DNA of 64,000 bases. It comes from Pseudomonas allokribbensis. Lineage in GTDB: Bacteria; Pseudomonadota; Gammaproteobacteria; Pseudomonadales; Pseudomonadaceae. The stretch lies in contig NZ_CP062252.1 of NCBI RefSeq assembly GCF_014863605.1, forward strand, positions 4,039,001-4,103,000. Reading direction: 5' to 3'. Positions 35,751-44,600 of this stretch are shown here, one piece after another (positions within the stretch are counted from its first letter, which is position 1; each line of letters starts with the position of its first letter). Under the pieces are notes generated by a model. That model worked only from the letters and a program-made list of their open reading frames with translations, was not told the DNA's origin and did not search any database. The position numbers and the translations under genes are program-made.

Positions 35751-35989
35751 GCGGTTTCCTTCATTTTCAGGGTTACCAGATCAAAGATGTCCTGCACCGT
35801 CACGATACGGTCCATCTCTTCGCCAGACACCGTCACGCCGGTCGATTCGAACACCAGGGCGACAATGCCGATCCTGGCCATCGAGTCCCAGTTGTCACTG
35901 TTCTCCAATCGGACATCGCCCTTCAGTTCATCCAGCGGCAGGGTCAGGATTTCCGCGATGCTTGCGCGCATTGCTTCGAGTACGGCCAT
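35747..35989 (-). CDS. Acyl carrier protein 1
   Basis: An 80-residue acidic four-helix carrier. The phosphopantetheine serine is Ser36 in NWDSMARIGIVALVFE. AAGGA precedes its ATG. It is coupled by a four-base overlap to the KAS III gene and follows the acyl-adenylating ligase gene, so it is the likely acceptor of the growing or priming acyl chain. Confidence 0.88.
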   Translation of the reverse strand: MAVLEAMRASIAEILTLPLDELKGDVRLENSDNWDSMARIGIVALVFESTGVTVSGEEMDRIVTVQDIFDLVTLKMKETA

Positions 35990-36022
35990 GTTGTCATTTC
36001 CTTATAACGTGGTAATCAGGTC

Positions 36023-37381
36023 TTACGACCCGCTGAGGACGCCGGGATGGCGCATTTTCTTGAAGCGGCTGGTGAACAGTGGCGTGTCGCTGACGGAAAT
36101 CAGCCGGGGCAACTGCTCCGGTGACAGCACGTCGCGAATCGCCGCATACAGCCGTGGCTTGAACGCTTCCAGCGTTTCCGGCTCCAGCAAGGTGAACCGC
36201 GCGGCCACGATCTGACCGAGCAACGGGTTGGGCTGACCGTAGACCACGACGTCAGAAACGTTGTCGATGCCCATCAACACGCTCTCCACGTGAGACGGGA
36301 ACACCTTCTTGCCGCCGACGTTGATCACATCGACCGCCCGCCCGCTGACCCTGAAGTACCCGTCGCGCTCTTCCGCCAGGTCCTGGGTAATCAGATAACC
36401 ATCATCGGACAGCTCGCCCGGGCCGCTCAGGTAACCGAGCATATTGGTCGCTCCGCGCACCTGCAGAATGCCGTCGACCACCCGCAGGCTGTAGGCCCGA
36501 TCCTCGACGGTCATCCAGGCGCTGTCGCCGTCCAGACCCCGACAGGGCAACACACCGATTTCCGACATGCCGTACAACTGGTTCAGCCGCACCTGCGGCA
36601 ATGTGCGGGCGATGCGTTGAATGGCTTCGGGCGAACTCGGCTCGGAGCCGAAATAGATACGTTGCAGGCTGCCGGTGTCCCAGGTCTGGAACACGCCGGT
36701 GATCGTCGCCAGGTTCAAAAGCGTCGGCGACACGTGCAACGTTTGCACCTTGAACGTTTCGATACAGCGGCCGACTTCCTGAGGCGAACGTTCGTTGGGC
36801 AGGACCAGCGTCCCGTGTGTGGCCAGCGCCTGCAGGACGGTGACCAGCCCGCCGATGTGGTCGAACAGCAGGAACGCCAGAATCGCGCCACATTGCTCGG
36901 CCTTCAGATAACGCTCGAAGAACGGTGCGATGTCGTGGACGACGCCCTTGGCCGGCCCGGTCGAGCCGGACGAGAACACAATGAAACCGGCCTGCCGGCG
37001 CGACAGGAGACCGTCGACAGTCGGCGGCACCGCAGCACCATCGTTCGCCAGCACCGAGTAACCCTGCGGCCCGTTCCCCGTCACGGTAAACCGTGCGCCG
37101 GCAGCGTTCGCCAGATTCACCAACTGCTCGCCGTTTTTGGGCACCGACAACGCCACGACATTGTTGCGCCGCCACAATGCAAACAGCAGGCAGACGCTGT
37201 TGAAGCTGTAGTTGTCGACCAGCAGCACACAGCAATCGCTGACCGATTGCGCCGCCAACGACTCGGCATAGGCGTCGATCTGTCGACATAGCTCGGCGTA
37301 AGTGAAGCGACCTTCGTCGCTGATGATCGCCGGCCTGTCCGCGCCGGCCTTCAGATGTTCCAGAAATGTTTCGACTTGCAT
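36023..37381 (-). CDS. Acyl-adenylating ligase (ANL superfamily)
   Basis: A 452-residue AMP-forming ligase, shorter than usual acyl-CoA synthetases (about 520-560). It has the P-loop FSSGSTGPAKG (137-147), LYGMSEIGVLP, the hinge region GRAVDVINVGGKKVFPSHVE and a C-terminal lysine in RFKKMRHPG. The small size and the two neighbouring carrier proteins suggest that it loads an acid directly onto an ACP, not onto CoA. ATG 37381 has AGAGGTGG upstream. The acid substrate cannot be read from sequence. Confidence 0.85.
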   Translation of the reverse strand: MQVETFLEHLKAGADRPAIISDEGRFTYAELCRQIDAYAESLAAQSVSDCCVLLVDNYSFNSVCLLFALWRRNNVVALSVPKNGEQLVNLANAAGARFTVTGNGPQGYSVLANDGAAVPPTVDGLLSRRQAGFIVFSSGSTGPAKGVVHDIAPFFERYLKAEQCGAILAFLLFDHIGGLVTVLQALATHGTLVLPNERSPQEVGRCIETFKVQTLHVSPTLLNLATITGVFQTWDTGSLQRIYFGSEPSSPEAIQRIARTLPQVRLNQLYGMSEIGVLPCRGLDGDSAWMTVEDRAYSLRVVDGILQVRGATNMLGYLSGPGELSDDGYLITQDLAEERDGYFRVSGRAVDVINVGGKKVFPSHVESVLMGIDNVSDVVVYGQPNPLLGQIVAARFTLLEPETLEAFKPRLYAAIRDVLSPEQLPRLISVSDTPLFTSRFKKMRHPGVLSGS

Positions 37382-37427
37382 GTCCACCTCTCGATAAAGG
37401 CGCCGCCCTACGACGGCGACCGTTGAG

Positions 37428-37754
37428 TCAATTGGCCAGAGCCTCTGCACCGGCCGCCGTCAGGGCTGACTCCAACCGGTTCATGACATACGCGCACAGC
37501 GTGCCGAGTGTCGCGAACGGCGTGGCGGTCGCAGGCAGGTGGGAGGTATCGGCCAGGTGCACTTCGGCACCGAATCGATGGCGGATCTTTTCTTCGGTGT
37601 CGACGAGGATCGAGACCAGGGTCATGGAGTCGATGGTGCCTTCGACGCCATATAGCGGGCTGTCTTCACCACGGGACAGGTCGATGGGTTCGCTCAGTAA
37701 CAGATCCTGTTGCCGCACAGCGGTTTCGACCAGGGTTTTGACTTCGTTCAGCAT
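37428..37754 (-). CDS. Acyl carrier protein 2
   Basis: A 108-residue carrier with the phosphopantetheine serine Ser43 in GTIDSMTLVSILVDTEEKI. Compared with the first carrier it has a longer third loop (HLADTSHLPATATPF) and extra helical residues at both ends. It sits between the second SDR gene and the ligase, so it may be the ligase's acceptor. Two different carriers in one operon hint at separate priming and extension steps. Confidence 0.8.
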   Translation of the reverse strand: MLNEVKTLVETAVRQQDLLLSEPIDLSRGEDSPLYGVEGTIDSMTLVSILVDTEEKIRHRFGAEVHLADTSHLPATATPFATLGTLCAYVMNRLESALTAAGAEALAN

Positions 37755-37792
37755 TCCAACATTCCTTTATTGGGGGTGCGTCCACGGGTTCG

Positions 37793-38599
37793 CTAGGTTT
37801 GGGGTAGCGGCTCGTTCGCCTTCGGTTGACGGGTCAGCACAGTCCTCATGTCGACGAACACGCCGCTTTTCAAGCCGTAGTCGGCGGGTGCGCCGATCAC
37901 ATCGCGGATGTCCTCGGCACGCTGGGCGGCGGAGATCATGTAACCAGGGGCAAGGGCCCGCTGTTGAAGGGAACGCAGATCCGGAAAATCGGCGGTCCTC
38001 TGGCTGAAGCTCACTTGCCGCGACAGCCCGGTGTCGACATTGCACAGGCCCAACACGGCAAAGAAGATGTCCGGGTTTTCTTCGGCGTAGACACCGCCCA
38101 GTGCCGCCAGCGCCGCTTTCGACAGGCTGTAGGTCAGCGTGCCCGCGCGAAAGCGCACACCGGCCATCGAAGCCGACAGCACGCAGGTGGTCGGTCGATG
38201 CGCCGAGGCGAGGATCAGATCGAGAATGGCCTTGTTCGCCAGCACATTGACGTTGAGCACATGCTGTACGTCCGCCACCGAAAACTCCTCGCCCCGGGCC
38301 GGCACGTTGCCGCTGATCCCCGCGTTGAGAAAGAGCACATCGACACCCCGGCTCAGGATCTCGGCGAACGGCCCTTTGAACAACTCACCCATGTCGCCGG
38401 TTTTCGAAAGATCGAATGACCGGAACCGGAAGTTCGGGTGCGACATGAAGCGGTAGGGTTCCCGCCTGGAAGTGCCGAACACGGTATAGCCGTGTTTCAG
38501 ATGCAACTCGGTCAGCGCCTCGCCGATGCCGCTGCTCACGCCGGTGATGAACACCCGTTTGCCAGTTGGATGAGGCAGATCGCGCTCTGTGGTGCTCAT
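37793..38599 (-). CDS. Short-chain dehydrogenase/reductase (first)
   Basis: A 268-residue classical SDR. The nucleotide motif is TGVSSGIGEAL (19-29), NAG at 92-94, and the catalytic Ser/Tyr157/Lys161 in SASMAGVRF and TYSLSKAAL. The first residues and FGTSRREPYRF (Arg after the second strand) favour NADPH. Its start overlaps the stop of the next SDR gene by one base (TGATG). In the proposed pathway it would reduce a keto group. It is longer than FabG and has a different C-terminus (RQPKANEPLPQT). Confidence 0.85.
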   Translation of the reverse strand: MSTTERDLPHPTGKRVFITGVSSGIGEALTELHLKHGYTVFGTSRREPYRFMSHPNFRFRSFDLSKTGDMGELFKGPFAEILSRGVDVLFLNAGISGNVPARGEEFSVADVQHVLNVNVLANKAILDLILASAHRPTTCVLSASMAGVRFRAGTLTYSLSKAALAALGGVYAEENPDIFFAVLGLCNVDTGLSRQVSFSQRTADFPDLRSLQQRALAPGYMISAAQRAEDIRDVIGAPADYGLKSGVFVDMRTVLTRQPKANEPLPQT

Positions 38600-39372
38600 C
38601 AGAATTTACCGGCCGAAAAGCCGCCGTCCACTGGCATCACGGTGCCGGTGACGAATGATGAAGCATCGCTGAGCAGCCACAGGATCGCCGCAGAAATTTC
38701 GCCCGGATCGGCGAAACGCTTCATTACCGTGACCTGAAGTTTGTGTTTCGTGGACTCCGGGTTGGCCTTCAAGCGTTCCTCCGAGTTCATGCCGCCCATC
38801 GTCGGGCCGGGGCACACCGCGTTGACGCGAACCGGATGGCGCTCCGGCAATGCCGCTTCCGCAGACTCGATGGCGCAGACCTGGGTCAGCATGTTCAGGG
38901 CGGCCTTGCTGGTGGAATAGGCACTCTGTCTGGCAACGCCCAGCAGGCCGGCACAGGACGACACGTTGACGATCGAGCCACCCGGATGCTTCGAGATCAG
39001 ATTCGTCTGGTGTTTGAGCAACAACAGCGGGCCCAGCAGGTTGATCTCCAGCACGCGTTTCCAGTCGGCGAAATCCATGTCACGGATCGGTGCGTGTTTC
39101 GAGGTGACGCCGGCGTTGTTCACCGCCAGGTCGAGTCGCCCGTGGCGGTCGTTGATGATCCTGAACAGCTCGGCCACCGATGCCTCGTCCGTAACATCGC
39201 TCTTGATGAACATGCAGCGTTCGCCGAGCCGGCTTTGCGCAGTCAGGCCGTCATCCTCGTTGCGACCGGTGATGTAGCAGATGCAACCGGCTTCGACGAG
39301 CTTCTGGCTGACGTTGAAACCGATGCCGCGCGTACCCCCGACAACCAGGGCGATTTTTCCGGTGAAATTCAT
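38599..39372 (-). CDS. Short-chain dehydrogenase/reductase (second, FabG-like)
   Basis: A 257-residue SDR close to FabG: GGTRGIGFNV at 12-21, NNAGV at 85-89, Ser139, Tyr152 and Lys156 in SSCAGLLGVARQSAYSTSKAAL, and the usual end FVTGTVMPVDGGFSAGKF. It likely reduces a beta-keto group on a carrier protein. It overlaps the Old-Yellow-Enzyme-like gene by four bases and shares one base with the first SDR gene, so all three are translationally coupled. Confidence 0.88.
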   Translation of the reverse strand: MNFTGKIALVVGGTRGIGFNVSQKLVEAGCICYITGRNEDDGLTAQSRLGERCMFIKSDVTDEASVAELFRIINDRHGRLDLAVNNAGVTSKHAPIRDMDFADWKRVLEINLLGPLLLLKHQTNLISKHPGGSIVNVSSCAGLLGVARQSAYSTSKAALNMLTQVCAIESAEAALPERHPVRVNAVCPGPTMGGMNSEERLKANPESTKHKLQVTVMKRFADPGEISAAILWLLSDASSFVTGTVMPVDGGFSAGKF

Positions 39373-40550
39373 TTCAGACTTTCCTCATAGTGCAATTGCA
39401 GTTTTTCCGGCCGGCGGTAGTCAGGATTGACGCAGCAGTACACCCGCTCGGCCATGGGATCCTTCTTGTCACGGAAACAGAACGCATCGCCCCGGCAACG
39501 GTTGACCCGTCCGGCCTGACCGGTGAGCTCCTTGGCGATGAAATGGTTGTCGGCCAGCATGGCGCGGCCGAATCCGACGAAATCGGCATCGCCGCTCTCG
39601 ATGATTTCGTTGGCTTGCGACACATCGCTGACCGAACCGGTGAAACCCACCGGAATCCGCACAAAACCTTTGAGGTAGCGGCAGCCCGCACGCGACAGGG
39701 CCAGCGCCTGCGCCTTGTTCCTGAAAAAGAACGGAAAGGTTTCGCTGACACCTGTGGAACAGGTGATGGCCGCCACTCCGGCGGCCTCGAGCGCGACCAC
39801 GACATCGCCCAGCAGACTCGCGCGCTGGCCTTCCTCACCCAGCCCGTCGTCGATGCCCAAACGCACCGTGACCGGCACCTGATCGCCGGTGGCCGCACGG
39901 ATGCCTTCGACGATGGCTAGCAGCAATCGGGCCCGTTTGAGCGGGCTGCCGCCCCATTCATCCTCGCGGTGGTTGGTCCGCGGCGACAGGAAACTGCTGA
40001 CCAGATAGCCGTTCGATGCCTGGACCTGGATCAGGGCGGCACCGGCCGCTTGTGCAAGCCGGGCGGCAGACGAGAATTGATCGACGCAGCGCAGGATCTG
40101 CGTGTGCGACATCGCCACCGCCCGCGCCTGGGGATAGGCCTTGAGGATCGCAGCGGACGCGATACCGCTCGGGCTGAGGATGATGCCCTGCTCCGACGGC
40201 ATCGACTGCGGGCCGTAGTGCTGCAGCTGCACGCCCAGTGGAAAGCTTCTCTGCCGGGCGACTTCGAACAGCGGACGCAAGGCGTCGGCGTGAGCCGGCG
40301 ACGTCAGTTTCAGGCCACGGCTGTTGTAGCGTGCGTCGGCATCCACACTGGCGTTGCCGAGAAAGCCGAAACCGGCCCCGCCGTCCATCAGCGATCGGTA
40401 GACCGCAAAGAACGCCGGCAAGGGCAAGCCGTGTTCGTCACACAGATCCATGCCCAGGGACGAAAAGTACATCCGGTTTTTCGCAACCACCTGCGCACCC
40501 AGTTGCAGCACACCGGTGGCCGGCATCGGCTCGTCGATGTCATTGCTCAT
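39369..40550 (-). CDS. NADH:flavin oxidoreductase (Old Yellow Enzyme family)
   Basis: A 393-residue FMN-binding TIM barrel, similar to OYE/NemA-like and dienoyl-CoA-reductase-like enzymes. Landmarks: LQHYGPQS (110-116), SNGYLVSSFLSPRTNHREDEWGG (180-201), GFTGSVSD and a Cys-rich end (Cys352, 358, 372, 373). At the position of the carbonyl-binding His of OYE it has Gln177, while Asn180 is kept. It would reduce an activated C=C bond, for instance in a butenolide. Its ATG overlaps the AfsA-like stop by four bases. Confidence 0.85.
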   Translation of the reverse strand: MSNDIDEPMPATGVLQLGAQVVAKNRMYFSSLGMDLCDEHGLPLPAFFAVYRSLMDGGAGFGFLGNASVDADARYNSRGLKLTSPAHADALRPLFEVARQRSFPLGVQLQHYGPQSMPSEQGIILSPSGIASAAILKAYPQARAVAMSHTQILRCVDQFSSAARLAQAAGAALIQVQASNGYLVSSFLSPRTNHREDEWGGSPLKRARLLLAIVEGIRAATGDQVPVTVRLGIDDGLGEEGQRASLLGDVVVALEAAGVAAITCSTGVSETFPFFFRNKAQALALSRAGCRYLKGFVRIPVGFTGSVSDVSQANEIIESGDADFVGFGRAMLADNHFIAKELTGQAGRVNRCRGDAFCFRDKKDPMAERVYCCVNPDYRRPEKLQLHYEESLK

Positions 40551-41626
40551 GCGCGCAACGCCCCGAGGGCCGCCTCGTCCAGATTGACGAATCCACGCTT
40601 GATCATGTCGCTCAGAGTCTGCAGGTCTTCGAACCCCAGTGCCGGGAATTCCCACGACGCGTGCCGGCCGTGGCCGCCACTGAGGATGGCGGAGGAGAAA
40701 TCCAGCTTGCCTTCATAACGGATGTGCAGCCTGGCCGAGTCGATGAAGTCGGTCTCCGGCATCGTCGTCACGCAGCCGCTCTTGCCCAGGCCCAGCAACT
40801 CCACATCGGCCTTGCGGCCCTGGCCATCGCTGACGCTGCACGCCAGTTTCGAAGGGTCGATGGGCGCGAACCAGTCGCTGGACTGAATGAAGATGTTCCG
40901 CGTTTTCTCGAACAGGCGGATGTCGATCACCGTAGCCTTGGTGTCGATGGTGGCGAACAGGGTCTGCCGCTGATAGAACGCCACTCGGAAGAAGATTTTC
41001 TTCGGCGATGTGCTGTCGGTCGGGGTCATGTTGTCGACCACCAGCTCGATGGGGTACATCAACTCCGCATAGGCGAAGAAGCTCGCGTTCAGTTCATTGA
41101 CGCTGACGGTCACGTCACCCCGCGCATAACCGGTGTGGTGATACAGATGGTGATACACCGCCTGGCGCGCCGCTTCGATGAACATGGTGCCGGGCACATG
41201 CTCGTGGGACTTGCGGTAGAAAAAGTAGTTGTCGGCGTTGTTGATGAAGCGGAACGAACTGGCACGGCGGATGGCCGGAACCGACTCGCACAAACTCGCC
41301 ACTGCCTGCTCCGGGCTGACGTTGGCAGCCGCGCCCTCCAGCAGGGCCGGAGTGACGATCTGGTACGGCAGCGCCCTCACCCGGCTCCATTCGTCGTCCG
41401 CCTCCGTGCCGCCCATGCGGCTCCTTTTCTGCACGTCGGGTGTCAGCTCAAAGGTTCGCTGCGAGCCGCTGCCGGCCGAAAACCGGCGCGCCAACAGGTC
41501 ATTGTCGGCAGCCTGCAGAAGCGCTTCGTCGATGTGTAGCGGCAGCGCGACTCTCGGGGCGCAGATCAGTACGTCATCGGTCGAGCCTTTGTGCAAAAGC
41601 TCCGGTGAAATGCTCTCGTTGTTCAT
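40547..41626 (-). CDS. AfsA-like hotdog-domain protein (candidate butenolide/gamma-butyrolactone synthase)
   Basis: A 359-residue protein. Residues about 120-240 resemble the A-factor synthase hotdog domain (FRFINNADNYFFYRKSHEH, PGTMFIEAARQAVYHHL), with His141, His143 and Glu151 in the conserved helix region. AfsA couples a beta-ketoacyl thioester to dihydroxyacetone phosphate in Streptomyces. After about residue 270 the chain looks like a different, small beta-barrel (LLGLGKSGCVTTMP, SARLHIRYEGKLDFSS), possibly PilZ-like without the usual binding residues. ATG 41626 follows a GAGTGGA site; an alternative ATG lies at 41641. No AfsA-like protein is typical of Pseudomonas cores. Confidence 0.75.
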   Translation of the reverse strand: MNNESISPELLHKGSTDDVLICAPRVALPLHIDEALLQAADNDLLARRFSAGSGSQRTFELTPDVQKRSRMGGTEADDEWSRVRALPYQIVTPALLEGAAANVSPEQAVASLCESVPAIRRASSFRFINNADNYFFYRKSHEHVPGTMFIEAARQAVYHHLYHHTGYARGDVTVSVNELNASFFAYAELMYPIELVVDNMTPTDSTSPKKIFFRVAFYQRQTLFATIDTKATVIDIRLFEKTRNIFIQSSDWFAPIDPSKLACSVSDGQGRKADVELLGLGKSGCVTTMPETDFIDSARLHIRYEGKLDFSSAILSGGHGRHASWEFPALGFEDLQTLSDMIKRGFVNLDEAALGALRA

Positions 41627-41682
41627 GTCGGGTCCACTCATTCTGGTCGTTGTTGTCTTGAAGGCAGGTGAAATCCCGCCGG

Positions 41683-44600
41683 CTACGAGGCCTGCTTGAC
41701 GTCCCGCGCTTCGCCCTTGGGGGGCTGCGGGGCGAGGGTCGATTGCGGCAGCCAGGTCTCGACGACCGGGGCCACCGACAGGCTGTGGGTGCCCGCCACG
41801 ATTTGCACGATCAGCTCTTTTTCCCGCTGCCGTGCGGCGGCGATCGACCGCTCCTTGACGTGGCCATAGCCGCGAATCGAGTCCGGCAGATTCGCCCACT
41901 CCACAAACAACGGCAGGTTCTCCGCGCTCAGGTTTGGCAGCAGGCGTTGCAGTGTCTGCTCGTAGTCGAGCAACAGGCGCCGCTCCTCACGGCGCTCGGC
42001 GGACCAGCCCAGCGGATCGAAGCGGGTGTGGCGCAACACGCGGCCCTTGGCCAACACCTTCAGCAGCGGCAACACCCAACCGGAGACGGCGATCTTCTTC
42101 GGCTCGCCGTTGCTGTCCTTGCGGTTGCGCATCAGGGGCAACGCGAAGTGGAACTTGAGCCTGACACCACTCTCGAAGCGGGCTTTGATTGGCGCCATGA
42201 AGCGACTGTCTGTGAGCAGCCGCGCGACTTCGTACTCGTCCTTGTAGGCCATCAACTTGAACAGGTTGCGTGCCACGGCCTCAGTGAGCGGGCTGTCATC
42301 GCCGATCGCAGGCGTCGAACGAAGCCGTTCGATCACCTGACGGTAGCGTGCTGCATAGGCCGCGTCCTGATAGTGGGTCAGGAACACACTGCGGGTCTCG
42401 ACCAGCCGTTCGATGCTTTCGCGCCGAGCGGCAAGGTCGATGATCGACACCGGCGACACGTCGTTACTGGTCGGGTCGAGATATGGCATGACGAACGCCG
42501 GCTCCTGAGCCCACAGCCGCCCCCAGGCGAACGCCAGGTGGTTGGCGGCGGCGCTGCCGGCCTGATCGATGGCTTCTTTCAGCGCTTGCAGCGACACCGG
42601 CACCGTCCCCCGCTGCCAGGCATAACCCAGCAACAGCATGTTGGCCTGCATCGGATCGACGAGGTTGTTGGCCAGTTGTGCCGCATCCAGCGCGTGGTAG
42701 TGCTCGGCACCCACCCGTTGCTTGAGGAAGGCTTGAATCGCGGCGGTTTCGATGCGCAATTCGGTATTGCGCAGCATCGCTCCCGTCTGGGTCTGGGCGG
42801 TGTTGGCGATGACCACCGTTTTACCTGCCCGCAGTGTCGTCAATGCATCGTCTTCGCTGGCGACCACCAGATCGGCCGCAAGCAACAGGTCGGCACCACC
42901 CAGGTCGATGCGGTGCTGGTGCAGCACGTCGGCCACGTTAGCCAGACGCACATGGCTGAGCACCGACCCGCCCTTCTGGGCGAACCCGGTGAAATCGAGC
43001 ACGCTGACCGCCCGGCCGTCCAGATGCGCAGCCAGGGCAACCGTGCGTGCCACCGTCACGATTCCGGTGCCGCCGATGCCTGCCAGCAGCATTTCATACG
43101 GGGTTTCGAGTGAGCACGAAGACGGCAGTGCCAGTGCCTCGGCGCGGGCCAGAACCTGGCGGCTGTCGGCTTGCCGACGGTATTGCGCGCGCGGTTTGCC
43201 GGTCACCGTGACAAAGCTCGGGCAGAAGCCCTTGATGCAGGACAGATCGGTGTTGCATCCGTGGGGATCAATCCGGCGCTTGGTGCCGAACGGAGTCGCG
43301 ACCGGTGTCACGGACAGGCAATTGGACTTGACCTGACAGTCGCCACAGCCTTCGCACACGGCTTCGTTGATCAATACTTCGGTTTTCATGACAGGCGTCG
43401 GCAACTGTTTCTTGCGCCGACGCCCCTCAATGGCGCAGACCTGATCGAACACCAGCACACTGACACCCCGTGTCTCGCGCAACTGTCGCTGAACCTCTTC
43501 CAGCCGCTCACGGTGGAACAGCTCGACGCCCTGCGGAAGGCTGCCCGGCGCTTCGAAGCGTTGCGGATCGTCCGCCACCACCACGACCCGGTGGGCGCCT
43601 TCGGCTTGCATCAGTTCGACGGCTTTCTTGACCGTCAGTTTGCCGTCGATCGGCTGGCCGCCAGTCATGGCCACCGCATCGTTGTGCAGCAGCTTGTAGG
43701 TGATGGTCGCGCCGGCCGCAATGGCCTGACGGATTGCCAGATAGCCAGAATGGAAAAACGTACCGTCGCCGATGTTCTGGAAAATGTGAGGGGTTTCGAC
43801 GAAGGGCGCCTGCCCCAACCAGTCGACCCCTTCGCCCCCCATCTGCACGCTGCCGCTGGTTGCACGTTCCGGCATGCGCGCCGCCATCGCGTGGCAGCCG
43901 ATACCGAGCCGCGCCTCGCTGCCTTCCGGCACTCGGGTGGAGGTGTTGTGCGGGCAACCCGAACACAGGTACGGCGTACGGCGGATCCAGTCATGAGTCC
44001 GGCTAACCACAGGCAGATACCAGTACTCGGGCACTCTCAGTGTGATGCCCAGACCTTGCAGCCGTTGTTGAAGCATCGTCGCGAGGCGCGACGGCCTCAG
44101 TTCTTCGTGATCCGAGATCAACGGAGCGCCGCTTTCGTCACGCTTGCCCAGGATGACGGCACGCTGCCCGGACTCCGCGTTGTAGAGCGCTTGCTTGAGT
44201 TGCTCTTCGACGATGGCTTGCTTCTCTTCGACGATCAGCACCTGATCGGCCCGCTTCGCCCAGGCCTCCAGCACCGGTGACAGCGGGTAGACCAGATTGA
44301 TCTTCAGCAGTGCCACACCGGCACTTTCCAGCTGTTCAAGCGAAACCCCGCCCTGCTGCAAGGCCTGGCGTACATCGCCATAGGCCTTGCCGATTGCACC
44401 GATCACCAGCCTCGGCTGCTCCGGTGCCGTCACGGCGATATCGATCGGGTTGGCCAGCGCAAATGCACGGGCAGCGTCGAATTTGTAGGGAAGCCGCCGC
44501 TCGATCTGCATGCCCGGCAGGTCGGGCCAGCGCCAGTGCAGGCCGTCCGGCCCCGGATCGATTTCGGGCGTGACGAATCCTGGCAACGGGGACGACTCGA

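Noticed and set aside
36290..37291. A plus-strand frame opposite the adenylating ligase
   Set aside because: Composition of a shadow frame; the ligase motifs on the other strand are clear.
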